From positions 310,001 through 374,000 of the forward strand of contig JAMWFC010000031.1 in NCBI GenBank assembly GCA_027475525.1: DNA of 64,000 bases. Reading direction: 5' to 3'. This document shows positions 23,454 through 34,827 of this stretch, in pieces. This DNA is from Macrolepiota albuminosa. Taxonomy: Eukaryota; Basidiomycota; Agaricomycetes; Agaricales; Agaricaceae. Every line of letters starts with the position of its first letter. Position 1 is the first letter of the stretch. The notes below the pieces were generated by a model. The model was not told where the DNA came from and ran no database searches. It worked only from the letters and a program-made list of their open reading frames with translations. The position numbers were made by a program, and so were the translations under genes.

Positions 23454-25890
23454 ATGGATCAGCCGAACAATCAGCGCATGCCACCCCGAAACCACTTCTC
23501 GTCGCCAAAATGGGATGAAACGAAACCTCGCGAACTAATGCAGTACTTCAAAGAGTTGGAGTATCTGCTACGCAATTGCTGGGTAACCGACGATACACAG
23601 ATGAAGGAATACGCTGCCAGATACGTCTCATACGACACAGCCGAATCATGGACAGGGTTGAAGGAGTTCCAAGGACTTACTAGTGACGCACCACCCAGGC
23701 CTTTTACCTATGAGGAATGGAAAAAGGCTATCGTTCATTTATATCCTGGTGCTGAAGAAGCTACGCGGTATACAGTAATGGAAATCCAGAAGCTAGTACA
23801 AGACACTTTCGCGGCTGGAATCTATACCCTAGGAGTGCTATCGACCTATTATCGTGATTTCCAGCGGATAGCGAGATGGCTGGTTCAAAATGGGAAGTTA
23901 TATGGGAACGAGGAGCGCCGTTTGTTTCAACAAGGATTCCCGACGTCGTTATGGACTAAGATTGCGCGGCGCTTAGAGATCATTATGCATGACCATCACC
24001 CCGAGGAACCATACGACATAGAAAAAGTCTTTGAGGCAGGAAAGTGGGTATTAAAAGGCACGGATACAGGTATACCATTACAGCGACCTGGCGCGGACCA
24101 TGGGGGAATGGCACCCAAGGTAGAGTCGCCAGCGCCTAGCGCCGCCAATGACTGTAATGGGTATGTCAAGAAGGAGGATTTGGAAACTGCCGTCAGCAAT
24201 GCAGTCGCTAATGTCATGAATAAACTGGAAACCTTGATCTCGACTAGTCTTTTGGCGCCTAGAAGTAACGTACAGACGGGACTTTGCCATTTTTGCGGCG
24301 AGGCAGGACATACCATGACCAGGGGTAGGTGCGCTATCCTTGAACAATACCTGCGACAAGGGAAGGCGCGCCGGGGAATGGACGGGAAACTAGTCTTACC
24401 TTCGGGCGCTAGCATTCCCCTTTATCCCGAGCATAAGACGTTCCAGGGACGCCTTGACGAGTGGCACCGTCGGAACCCCGGGAACTTAGTGACAGGCAAC
24501 CTGAATAGCACGGCGACAACAGAAACCGAGGCAACTCCTCAACAAGCACTAATTCACGAAGTTCTTCAGCTAAACGCTATCAGTGACCGACCCACACTGT
24601 CCCGAGAAGAGAGGATTGAGACGCTAGAGAAGGAACTGAAGTCGCTAAAGAATCAGGTCTTCGATGGGGTGGAGATCAAAAAGGGCAAGCAGCCTTTAAA
24701 GGATTATAGACCTTCGGGTGCGACAACAGGCCCCGCTCCAGCATCAGCCTCAACCTCTAGCGCTAACGACAAAGTACTAGAAGCTACCAAGGCGCCGGCC
24801 GTTCTGGAGCCACCGCTACATCCTTACGCTGGTCTTGGGGGCAACTACGCCCCGCCCCTTAATCGTAACTTCGGAGCGCCAGATAAACCTACAGGGGGAT
24901 ATCGACCCACAGCGCCTATATATGATCTGGAGAAGTCTAAGTTAGTTTTTGATCGCATCATGCAAAGCCAGGTTATGCTATCGGTAGGAGAGTTATGCAG
25001 CGTGGTGCCAGACGTCAGGAACCAGATGTGTACCGCGGTTATCCCCCGATGGAACGTAGCTAACAATGTAGCCACGGTGGACGAATGCGACGACGCGCTG
25101 CCTGGTTTCGCATATATAACCGAGACGATAACGTAGCTAACAATGTAGCCACGGTGGACGAATGCGACGACGCGCTGCCTGGTTTCGCATATATAACCGA
25201 GACGATAGCCCTGGAAACCAAGGAAGAGGTCGCACCACCTAAAGAAGCCATGTTCGTCGACCCAGTCAAAACATACCTAAAATCGCTAAGATCTAGCGAT
25301 GATCCTGCCATCTTAACTGTAGCCCAAGACTCTCACACAATTCGTTCAATTATGCTGACAGTTGATGGGAAAAGCGAAATAGAGTCGATCGTGGATAGCG
25401 GATCACAGATTATTTCAATGGCTGCCGACGTCGCTAACGAGCTGGGTATCATTTACGATCCAACGATCATTCTTAACATGCAGAGCGCTAACGGCACGAT
25501 TGATCGATCCTTGGGGATGGCTTGGAATGTGCCATGTGCTATAGGTGATCTTACGTTCTATTTGCAAATTCACATACTCAGATCGCCTGCCTACGATTTA
25601 TTATTAGGAAGGCCCTTCGATGTGCTAGCGCGATCAGTAGTCAAAACGACGTCCGAGGAGGAAACGACGCTAACTATTAGCGACCCCAATTCTGGAGTCA
25701 GAAGAACGGTACCGACATTTCCTCGAGGACGGTTCCAGAAGCCAGGACCGAGAAAGCGACCTTACATTAGCGACGAACCAGAACGGTACCGACATTTCCT
25801 CGAGGACGGTTCCAGAAGCCAGGACCGAGAAAGCGACCTTACATTAGCGACGAACCCTGCGAGTGTTTTCCGGCACCATCGAGGAGATGA
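23454..25890 (+). CDS. Gypsy-2 gag-protease ORF
   Basis: The frame is open from about 23145, but the first ATG is at 23454 (MDQPNNQRMPPRNHF). The gag core (WDETKPRELMQYFKELEYLL, LYPGAEEATRYT) is followed by a zinc knuckle CHFCGEAGHTMTRGRC near 24285, with one spacing longer than the usual CCHC. A coiled-coil-like stretch (IETLEKELKSLKNQV) and a proline-rich region precede an aspartic protease (IVDSGSQIISM near 25390, then DLLLGRPFDV). Exact 77-bp duplications at 25053 and 25703 break the frame twice. With one copy of each removed, gag and protease are one frame that ends at TGA 25888-25890. That stop overlaps the ATG of pol by four bases (ATGA). Confidence 0.82.
25053..25207. repeat. 77-bp tandem duplication in gypsy-2 gag
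   Basis: 25053-25130 recurs at 25130-25207, period 77, no mismatch. It separates gag from protease by a frameshift. Confidence 0.95.
25703..25856. repeat. 77-bp tandem duplication near the gypsy-2 gag-protease end
   Basis: 25703-25779 is repeated exactly at 25780-25856. With one copy removed the upstream frame runs to the TGA at 25888. Confidence 0.95.
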
Positions 25891-28800
25891 GTGATGAGGA
25901 TCATGGAGATGAAGCGCTTATCTTGGACTATAATCATCGGACTGGGCAAGTAACCTTTATATCACATACCCCTTTAGCCCCTGAAATCTTGAACATTTCT
26001 ACGTCGCTTACTAGCGAAGCTTTATCCTACTTATACCTCACTGCATCCGATATTACTGAAAACCTTTCAACAGACACTTATTTCGTTTCTACTCCTGATG
26101 CTAAAGAACCTTTGATATCCGGTTTCGCTAGAAACCAGAGTTCCATTTATAATATGTTTGCTAACAACAGTACCCCTAAGCACAAAGGGGTTCAGGTTAA
26201 AAAGAAATACAAGCCAGTAGCGCTTAAAACGAAACCGGTAGCGAGCGGCGTACCCGAAGAATTCCGCATCGAAAGAAAGATCATTGGAGACCCGTTAGCG
26301 ACCCTTCCCGAGCTTAATCCGAACCCGTCACCCTTTGAGCCTACCGGACGATTTACGGAAGAACGACGGGCGCTATTCCTTAGCGCCCATGATACAGGCT
26401 TTCTATCGACGGCGGAACTAGATGTATTGACCGACATTATGCAAAAACAAAACGAGGCATTTGCTTGGGAGGATTCCGAACGCGGTAAACTGAGAACTGA
26501 CTTCTTTCCACCGGTGGTTATACCGACGATACCTCACGTACCTTGGACCGAGCATAACCGACCTATACCGCCGGGTATCGAAGCTGAAGTTTGCCAAATT
26601 ATTTGTTCCAAAATAGCGGCAGGAGTTTACGAGCCTTCCAATTCGGCATACCGGTCACGATGGTTTTGTGTACTGAAGAAAAATGGCAAGCTACGTATAG
26701 TTCACAGTTTGGAGCCGCTAAACAAAGTCACGATTCGTCATTCAGGGGTACCGCCCTTCCCCGATCATGTCGCTGAATCGTTCACGGGAAGAATATGTGG
26801 CGCTACCCTGGATCTGTACGTTGGCTATGACGAGCGCTTGATTCACCCTTCCTCTCGCGACTTAACGACATTTCAAACGCCATTCGGAGCGCTACGACTG
26901 GTTACACTTCCCATGGGATGGACTAATTCGGTACCCATATTCCACGACGACATTACGTTTATTCTACAACCCAAAATACCCCACCATGTGCTTAGCTTTA
27001 TCGACGATGTTGGCGTTAAGGGCCCAAAAGATTGGCGCCTTGTAGATGGCAAGCCCGAAGTGCATCCGGAAAATCCTAACATCCGCATGGCGCTATGGGA
27101 CTTCTTCCAGTTGGTCAACCGGGTGCTCCAGCGCATGAAATATTGTGGTGGGACTTTCTCAGGACACAAGTTGATTCTTTGCGCACCACAATTTAAAATT
27201 TTAGGGCACGTTTGCACGCCAGAAGGCAGGATCTCTGAGGAGAGCCGATTAGCGCTTCTAGAGAAGTGGGGAGTCTGCCATAACCTCTCGGAAGTTCGCG
27301 TGTTTCTAGGCACGGTAGGCGTGCTGCGCATGTTCATACACCATTTTTCACATCAAGCGCACGCGCTAAATCGCTTAACTCGTTCAGGGGTCCCCTTCGA
27401 ATTCGGACCCGACCAAATTAACGCCCAAAAAGACTTAGTGAAGGCGCTGCAGGAAGCAAAGCCATTGGTACCCATCGATTATACTACATCCGATCCCATT
27501 ATACTTGCCGTTGACACCTCTTACATCGCGGTCGGCTTCTTTTTATGTCAATGTGATAGCGCAAATCGAAAAAATCAGACGCTACAATCGCTTTGGATCA
27601 ATTACCCTTAACGACAGAGAGTCACGCTATAGTCAGCCCAAACTGGAATTATACAGATTGTTTCGAGCGTTCCAGGTGCTACGCATGTATCTTATTGGTG
27701 TTCAAAACTTGATTGTCGAAGTTGATGCACGCTACATCAAAGGAATGCTCCAGAATCCAGACATTCAACCTTCGGCTAGCATGAATTGCTGGGTGAAGTT
27801 GATGCACGCTACATCAAAGGAATGCTCCAGAATCCAGACATTCAACCTTCGGCTAGCATGAATTGCTGGGTGGTAGCAATACTAATGTTCCACTTCGAGC
27901 TCGTGCATGTCAAAAGTGCGTTTCACGGACCTGATGGACTATCTAGGCGACCTAGGCAGCCGGAGGACGAAGCGCTAGACGAAAGCAATAATGACGTATT
28001 TGACGACTGGATTGACCGGTTGCACGGTTTCATACATATTATTCAATTGCCTATTTCGGCCCTTCGCGAAGACCAACCTATCTCGACCTGGCTACACCCT
28101 ATCACTCCGTACCAGCCTAATCCGTATCAGGCTCCATCGACTTTCTACACGGCCAGTATCTATAACGTCGCTAAGCCGCATAATGATCTAAAGATAGTCG
28201 AGGAACCAAGACCCTTACGGGAAGATAGTCGCAACCTTCCATATTCGGCAGTACCTCGTAGCGCCAAGGCTAAGTCAGAAGACCAGCGAGTCGATCAGGT
28301 TAGGAAATGGTTACAGGATTTGCGCCGACCATCAGACCTTACGGATACGGAATACGCCACCTTCATTCGATATGCAACGACTTTCTTTATGATTGAAAAC
28401 CGGCTTTGGCAACGAAATAGGTCTGGCGCTCACAAATTAGTAATTAAGCCAGAGGGCCGCGTTAGGATTTTGCGTGCTATGCACGATGACTTGGGACATC
28501 GAGGACTCTACGCGACGCGGGCGAATTTATTGGAACGTTTCTGGTGGCCTCAAGTTAGCGCCGATATCGCATGGTATATTCGTACTTGTCATCTCTGCCA
28601 AATCCAACAGACGCGCCAAGTCCTTATTCCCCCAACCGTAGCGACTCCAGCACCCTTGTTCGGAAAAATATATATCGACACTATGCACATGCCCAAGTCG
28701 GGGCACTACAAGTACATTATCCAGGGAAGGTGTTCTTTGGTACATTGGCCGGAGTTTCGTATGCTCCAGCGGGAAAATACCGACGCTATAGCTAAGTGGC

Positions 28801-29504
28801 TCTTCGAAGATGTTATTTGCAGATGGGGAGCCCTTCACGAGATTGTTACAGACAACGGAGCACCGATAGTTAAGGCGCTTACCTACCTCGCTAAGAAATA
28901 CAACATACAGCATATTTGGATCTCAGGATACAATAAGCGTGCTAACGGTATAGTGGAAAGGCCACATTTTGACGTACGACAGGCGCTATTTAAGGCGGTA
29001 GACAGCGACAAAAGTCGCTGGAGCGAAGCGACTTATTCGGTCTTTTGGTCCGAACGAGTTACCGTACGGAAAAGGATGGGCTGCTCTCCCTACTACGCGG
29101 CGACTGGCACTCATCCCCTGCTTCCAGCAGACGTTGTGGAGGCCACATACCTACAACCCCCACCTAACTCAATCCTGTCCTCTACCGACCTTATCGCTAG
29201 GCGCGCCATTGACTTACAACGACGCATGGAGGATCTAGAGCGCCTACACGAGGTGGTATTTCAAGCTAGACGACAAGCCGCATTACGATTTGAAAGCGAG
29301 CATAGCGCTACTATCCGAGACTACAACTTTACAGCTGGCACCTTAGTGCTAATGCGCAACTCGAAAATCGAAGTAACCCATAACAAAAAGATGCGACCTC
29401 GATACCTAGGGCCCCTCATAGTCGTTTCCCGCAATAGGGGAGGAGCCTACGTACTCTGCGAGCTGGACGGCTCGGTTTTGCATCGACCGGTAGCGGCGTT
29501 TTGA
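25887..29504 (+). CDS. Gypsy-2 pol: reverse transcriptase, RNase H and integrase
   Basis: Starts at ATG 25887 inside the ATGA overlap. An N-terminal spacer leads to RT (WFCVLKKNGKLRIVHSLEPL, GATLDLYVGYDERLIHPSSR) with the catalytic FIDDVG near 27000, then RNase H (LAVDTSYIAVGFFLCQCD). A run of six A at 27569-27574 has one base too many, and the frame moves to RFGSITLNDRESRYSQPKLE. A 77-bp duplication at 27718 shifts it again. From 27786 to 29504 it is open: integrase zinc region (HDDLGHRG, CHLCQ), core (YIDTMHMPKSG, VTDNGAP, NGIVERPHFD) and a C-terminal domain. The spacing resembles basidiomycete gypsy lineages without a chromodomain. Correcting the two shifts gives one frame. Confidence 0.83.
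27718..27872. repeat. 77-bp tandem duplication in gypsy-2 RNase H
   Basis: 27718-27795 recurs at 27795-27872, period 77, exact. Confidence 0.95.
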
Positions 29505-29785
29505 CTCATTCCCTACTTAGTGCGTGAACACATTCCACTACCTTTGCCGGCGCTAGACATTGACACAGCCAAACTGCGAGAGCTTGAAGAGACCGAGTTG
29601 GTGGACGATGACGAGATCACTCCTGATGACAAAGAGGAACAATAAAAGACCATGGAAAACGAGGCGCCAGCGGTTAGCGCCCCCTGCTACGGACTTGAAG
29701 CATGCGCTAGTAACCACGAAAGGGGTGCATAAATTGGCGATACTAATACATGCGGCACTACCAAACTATACTTGACTACAAAAGT
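29505..29785. other. Spacer between gypsy-2 pol and the antisense coding region
   Basis: Holds a short plus-strand continuation with weak coding character. Nothing clearly functional is seen. Confidence 0.4.
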
Positions 29786-31590
29786 TTAAGACAACGACGA
29801 TGACCGCCGACGAGGGCCCTTGACTCGCTCCTTGTGTCGCCTATAGGCGGGAGGAGCACCGGAAGGGGGACGAATGGCAGCGTTAGGTGGAGCGGGAGGA
29901 GCAACTGGAGGAGGAGGTACGGGAGCGCGAGGAGGAGGCACGGGAAGGGCAATTGTAGGTGGAGCGTGGGAAGGACCCGGGGGAGCGGCGGAACAAGTAG
30001 GAGACGAGTACCACCCGACCTCGTCCAAGCGACGCTCTAAAGCTGTGAAAGGAACTATGACGCGGTCGAGTATGGCTCTGCTAGCGTTAATGTCAACAAG
30101 AACTGGAAGGGGGAGCCAGGAAAGGCTCTAGAAAAAGGCAAGGAGTTAGCTAACCGAAGCCAGGCAAAAAGGGATATAGGCACTAACCAAACCCCCAGTC
30201 TCGCGGAGAAGACTATGAAGACTCGAAGCGGTACCAGTAATGGTCTGCTCCTACGACACACATAAGCATTACCTAAAGCGGGCAGTAATAAAGGGTTTAC
30301 GGTGACTAGAGCCGGGTCTGTATCTATCTCCCATTCGGTGGAGGCCGCTAGCAGAATCCGGTACCGGTGCACAAGAGTCAATATGTTACTGTTCTCTTGT
30401 GGAAAGCCGCCATCAGGCATTGATGCGAGAAAACGCTCGAGGCGATCTAGGATGAGAGGCCGGTGAACGAGTACGGGGTCATCAAGAAGGAGGGAAGGTT
30501 CTGGCATGATATGATACTAACCGGGTTAACAGCGCCAGAACCCATAAAATACCTCAAGCTACGTGCAGGGTCGCGGATACTTGGGAACTCTTACATGCGC
30601 AAAACAATCATGAGGGGGGGGAAAAATACCTCAAGCTACGTGCAGGGTCGCGGATACTTGGGAACTCTTACATGCGCAAAACAATCATGAGGGGGGGGAA
30701 GGCAGTGATGCATTTCATATAACTACGACAAAAAGAAATCAACTAGCCAAAATCTGTCAGCCCGGTGGCGCCAGGAAGGCAGTGATGCATTTCATATAAC
30801 TACGACAAAAAGAAATCAACTAGCCAAAATCTGTCAGCCCGGTGGCGCCACAGAAAAGAAGGAGCCGACTTACATAAACGACATGGGAGATGGACGAGCA
30901 TCAAGGCCCAGGCAGAAGGAGAGGCCTGGGAGGCCTCTGGCCTTCAGCAGGACCACGAAAAAGCCAGCCACCGGTAGACAAGCGAGGCGCCTGGCGGAGC
31001 GACGCGTTAGACGGAAGAAAAGAGGTAATAAAATGACAAACCAGGTAGTGACTCTCCTCCAGCAGCAGCTCAAGACGTTCTTTTGTTTCCTTGGTCGCGA
31101 TTTGCTTGATTTGGAGACTATCAGAAGAGAAGGAGGGCGAAAAAGGCAATAGCGCACCTGAAAAATCCGACTCCAGTTTTTCTCCATACCGAAACGGGTC
31201 AACGGCAGGTCATCGTTCCAGATCTCACAGGCCACACAAAGTAGTTGGCAGTGACAACCTAATTCAACGACTCCGTCGGTCAGTCCGGGTACGCCAACCG
31301 CTGGGTAGTGGTGGAAGAACGAGGTAGCGCGTTCCAGGAAAGTGGGGGGATCAATTACGATGTGAGCACGATCACAACGGGCAGTCCACACGATGCCGGT
31401 TGGGCTTTCCATCACGAAGACTGATGAGATGCTGTCGAGGCATGGGCAATTTATAGGACTCGGACGGTGTTTCAACTAGCGACAGCGTGGGAGGGCACTT
31501 CTCAAGGGGCTTAGACCCTGACGCAGACACGAACCAATAGGATGCGCTGGAAACCATTTTAGGTCGTACAAAGAGGGAATTAACCTTCAA
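29786..31590 (-). CDS. Second antisense coding region in gypsy-2 (gene model unresolved)
   Basis: Several leftward frames look coding but I cannot settle a single model. 31475-31330 reads VMESPTGIVWTARCDRAH and FLERATSFFHHYPAVGVPG. 31149-30901 reads QIATKETKERLELLLEESHY. 30507-30060 reads LLLDDPVLVHRPLILDRLER and LLAASTEWEIDTDPAL. The last, about 30131-29786, reads VLVDINASRAILDRVIVPF, then a Pro/Ala-rich stretch and a basic tail (RRHKERVKGPRRR). Candidate introns have fungal splice sites. Two 77-bp duplications (30546, 30697) fall inside. The region is antisense to the retroelement, as is the zinc-cluster gene beside it. Function unknown. Confidence 0.4.
30546..30850. repeat. Two adjacent 77-bp tandem duplications
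   Basis: 30546-30623 recurs at 30623-30700, and 30697-30773 recurs at 30774-30850. Both have period 77 and are exact. Confidence 0.95.
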
Positions 31591-31939
31591 GATCTAGCGC
31601 TTATAGCCACCATCACCGAATAACCACAAGCGATCAGTGGCACTCTATTTCTTATACATTAAAACTTCTTGCATGAATCGACTTATTTTTCTACAGACGA
31701 TACCTATTTCTTCCTAGGCTGGCATGATATTGGCTATTGGGTCGTGCTGGTAATAGGGGTTTTTACGCCATGATGATTTACTGAGCGTTTCCCCTTTTTC
31801 TTACTTTATATTTTGATTACTTACAAACTGACGATTTCGAAACAAGGGGAGGGGAGCGTTTATTTTTAGTATAGCTATCACAGACTACGTATCAAAATTT
31901 TCAAAGTCCACAAAAATTCGAAGCGCTACGGGCTGGCGA

Positions 31940-34680
31940 CTACGCATCAGACGCGGAGGGAGCGGGATCACCCAATGGAAGCAAGTCCCCGTCTTGAATG
32001 GCGTTACTCGCTTGCCACTCAAGCGCATCAGTGATGTCGTCATAGAGCTCAAGCAGGAGGAGCTCACGGCGCGCTAAGGTGGAGACACGAGGACGGAGGA
32101 GGGCGAGTTTGTTACCGATGACGTCGGTTGCGTCCTCGACCTGGCGAAGTTGTTGATAGAGATCGGCGGCAGGACGAAGAGGAGTGACAGGATAAGAGAA
32201 CTCATCCCCAAGCCAAGGATAGGCATCGCCGGAAACGCGCATGGCGGGGGGAGGAGTCCAAAAAGGATCGAACTTAGCGGAGGTCAGCGGAGAGGATAGG
32301 CATTGCCAGAAACGCGCATGGCGGGGGGAGGAGTCCAAAAAGGATCAAACTTAGCGGAGGTCAGCGGAGAGGCGAACTAACTAGGAAAGGCAGACTTACT
32401 CGAACGGTTACGGGAGCACGGGGGGTCCATTCATGGCGCTCATCGCCTGGGGACATGGCCCTAGCAGAAGAAAGGCGGATGCCATAGGAAGGCAAGTACC
32501 TCCAGCGGCGGCGGCGCTCGCCCTGAGCTACTAAGGTCCCTTCGGACTCAGGCGCGGTAGAGGACTCACGAGTACTGGGGAAAGAAGAGAGGCTACGAGG
32601 AGGGGTAAGAGATGGTGTAATAGGAAGAGTGACGGGGGAGGCGCTAGCCGCGACAGGCTCGGGAGCAGGGGTAGCGCCGGCAACAGCCATCACGACATCT
32701 TCAGCGGGCGGGATATCCACGACGACCGGAAGCAAAGGAGTAGGGGACCTGGCAACAAAGAGGTTAGCGCAACCTAAACAGGAAAACACGAACACTACGC
32801 ACCGATTACCACTGGGGCCGCTCTGATAAGGGTTAGCGGCGATAGGGGGAGTAATGCGAAGCAGAAGAGCGCGTACCGCCAATAGCGCATCGGTGTCGAC
32901 TACAGGCCCAGCCTCATCGTCATCCTCGCCCTCAGCATCCCTCTCGGTATCCTCGCCCTCATCAGTAGACGACTCGGTAGAAGACAAGACAACGGGAGTA
33001 GCAGGCGCTAGCTCCCGGCGCTTACCGGGACTCTTGCTAGGGGAGGCGACAATGGGCTTACGTTTCGAAGGGACGGGACGACGGGGAGAGCGGGCAAAGG
33101 GGGCCGCCACGGTGGTACCATCTTGGGTGATGGGAAGCGCTAGACTTGCAGCACTAATCACAGTGGGCTGACGAGTAGCGGCCAGATCGCGTTGCTGCAG
33201 CACGAAGGCCCGGGCATTACGAACTAGGACGGCGCGCTCGTAATTGCGCTGCATGATAGCGTCCCTACCACGTTCGCGAGTACGAATCCCATTGAAGGCA
33301 CAGCCCCGTTTCAACGCATCGCAGCGGTAGCAGGGAAGAGAAGCAGTAGGAAACCAGCAACCCTCGGGATCGTTTTCAGACCAGCATTTATCGCACTGGG
33401 AAAGAATTTAGCGACGTCATCAACCTTTCAGGGACGAACAAGTACTTACCACACCAATCTTTGCCCTAAAAGCGCGGCGCTCCACGGGTGCCACTGTAAC
33501 CTTCTTCTTAGCGCCGAGTACTTGGACACCAGCCGGGAGGCCGGTATCAATAATGGTAGTGTCGCAACGAAGGTGCAACAGATCACAAAGCTCCGCGTCG
33601 GTAAACATAGTTTGGTTGGGCGCCTAAGGAGGGCTCAATCAGGCGCTAGAGACAAGCGATCTTGAAAGGAAACACTTACGACATACAAAGGGGCAACATG
33701 AGCAGGGAGATTGACCTAAGAAGCAGAGTTAGTAGAAGAACCAAAGGCAAGAAGACAAGGACGCACGGTACGTTTAGGAGGGCTAGCAAGAGCAGGGGGC
33801 GCGCGGTTAATAACGACGGCAAAGTTACGGGGAGGAAGGCGAGAAATAGTATGGGTAGGTCCAGGCCGGGGCTCACTGCGCGGTTAATAACGACGGCAAA
33901 GTTACGGGGAGGAAGGCGAGAAATAGTATGGGTAGGTCCAGGCCGGGGCTCACTGGCGGTAATGGCAATCCGTTTGATGGCCGAATGAGGAGGCGCAGTA
34001 CGAGTGGGAGAAACGATGATGGGTGCAGGGCAAGCGGGAGAAGCATCGCCACGAAAAGGACTACCGAGAATGGGAGGAGGCAGAACGGAAACAGGAGCAA
34101 CAGGAGCGGCCGGAGCGGAAGGAACGGTAGGGGCCGACAAGGCACTAGGAAGACTGGCAATGGTGGGCAACGTAGCAACCGACTACTCAGGGTTAACTTG
34201 GAAGATGTGAGGAAGAAGAGGAGGGGACTCACTTTGCCAACCTCGGTACTAGCCAGCAGGGCGTCAATCTCGTCGGAGAGGGAAGGAGCCTAGTATGGGC
34301 GCTGAACCTTAGCGCCACGAACCCAAAATCAAACTTAGAAACTTACGAAAAGGTCCGCGAAAGGGCGCAACCAATCCGCTGAACCTTAGCGCCACGAACC
34401 CAAAATCAAACTTAGAAACTTACGAAAAGGTCCGCGAAAGGGCGCAACCAATCGCACCTTCGTATTCACGGTACCGGGCCACACACCACTCGCGAACCTT
34501 GGCACCCCGCTCCCAGGAACTGTCGGAGCTGCAGACCACGAGCCAGCGCCGGTAGAGTTGCATAATGCCAGGGACGGTTTGTGGCGCATCGGCGGGACCG
34601 ACAGACTTAGCGCGATCAAATAAATAAGAGGCCTTAGCCAGGAAATTGCGAAGAGCAGAGGCATCGAAAGGAGTGGACAT
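31940..34680 (-). CDS. Antisense zinc-cluster (Zn2Cys6-like) gene inside gypsy-2, eight exons
   Basis: Reads opposite to the element, starting 148 bp inside the 3' LTR. Exons in order: 34680-34424, 34289-34233, 34153-33767, 33715-33680, 33623-33450, 33395-32803, 32748-32400, 32349-31940. All junctions are GT-AG and all phases agree once three 77-bp duplications are counted once; the product is about 700 residues. Exon 5 reads FTDAELCDLLHLRCDTT. Exon 6 opens exactly at the first cysteine of C-X2-C-X8-C-X8-C-X2-C-X6-C (CDKC, CYRCDALKRGC), close to the fungal Zn2Cys6 DNA-binding cluster. A basic region (KRKPIVASPSKSPGKRR), an acidic Glu/Asp stretch and a helical C-terminus (LARRELLLLELYDDITDALE) follow. 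A TATA box lies about 55 bp upstream. Role unknown; DNA binding is inferred. Confidence 0.72.
32216..32372. repeat. 77-bp tandem duplication, with mismatches
   Basis: Period 77 over about 80 bp with three transition differences between the copies. It lies in the last exon of the antisense gene. Confidence 0.9.
33801..33955. repeat. 77-bp tandem duplication in antisense exon 3
   Basis: 33801-33878 recurs at 33878-33955, exact. Removing one copy keeps exon 3 in frame with exons 2 and 4. Confidence 0.95.
34300..34453. repeat. 77-bp tandem duplication across antisense exon 1 / intron 1
   Basis: 34300-34376 is repeated exactly at 34377-34453. One copy gives a normal 57-nt first intron in place of 134 nt. 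Confidence 0.95.
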
Positions 34681-34730
34681 GTTGGGAAAGATGGAAAGGA
34701 AAACACGAGAAGGAGAAGTGCAGAAAACGA

Positions 34731-34740
34731 CTTTTATAAG
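34731..34740 (-). promoter_or_regulatory. TATA box for the antisense gene of gypsy-2
   Basis: On the minus strand the sequence reads CTTATAAAAG, about 55 bp before the antisense ATG at 34680, with a pyrimidine-rich stretch between. It lies outside the LTR, so the antisense gene seems to have its own promoter. Confidence 0.5.
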
Positions 34741-34818
34741 GCGCCGGCGGCATCATACGGACCGTAGCACAGCCAAATTAATGACGGCGTTTGACTGAGG
34801 ACAGTCAATTTTTCAGTT

Positions 34819-34827
34819 GGGAGGAGA
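34819..34827 (+). other. Gypsy-2 polypurine tract
   Basis: GGGAGGAGA directly precedes the 3' LTR and would prime plus-strand DNA synthesis. Confidence 0.7.
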
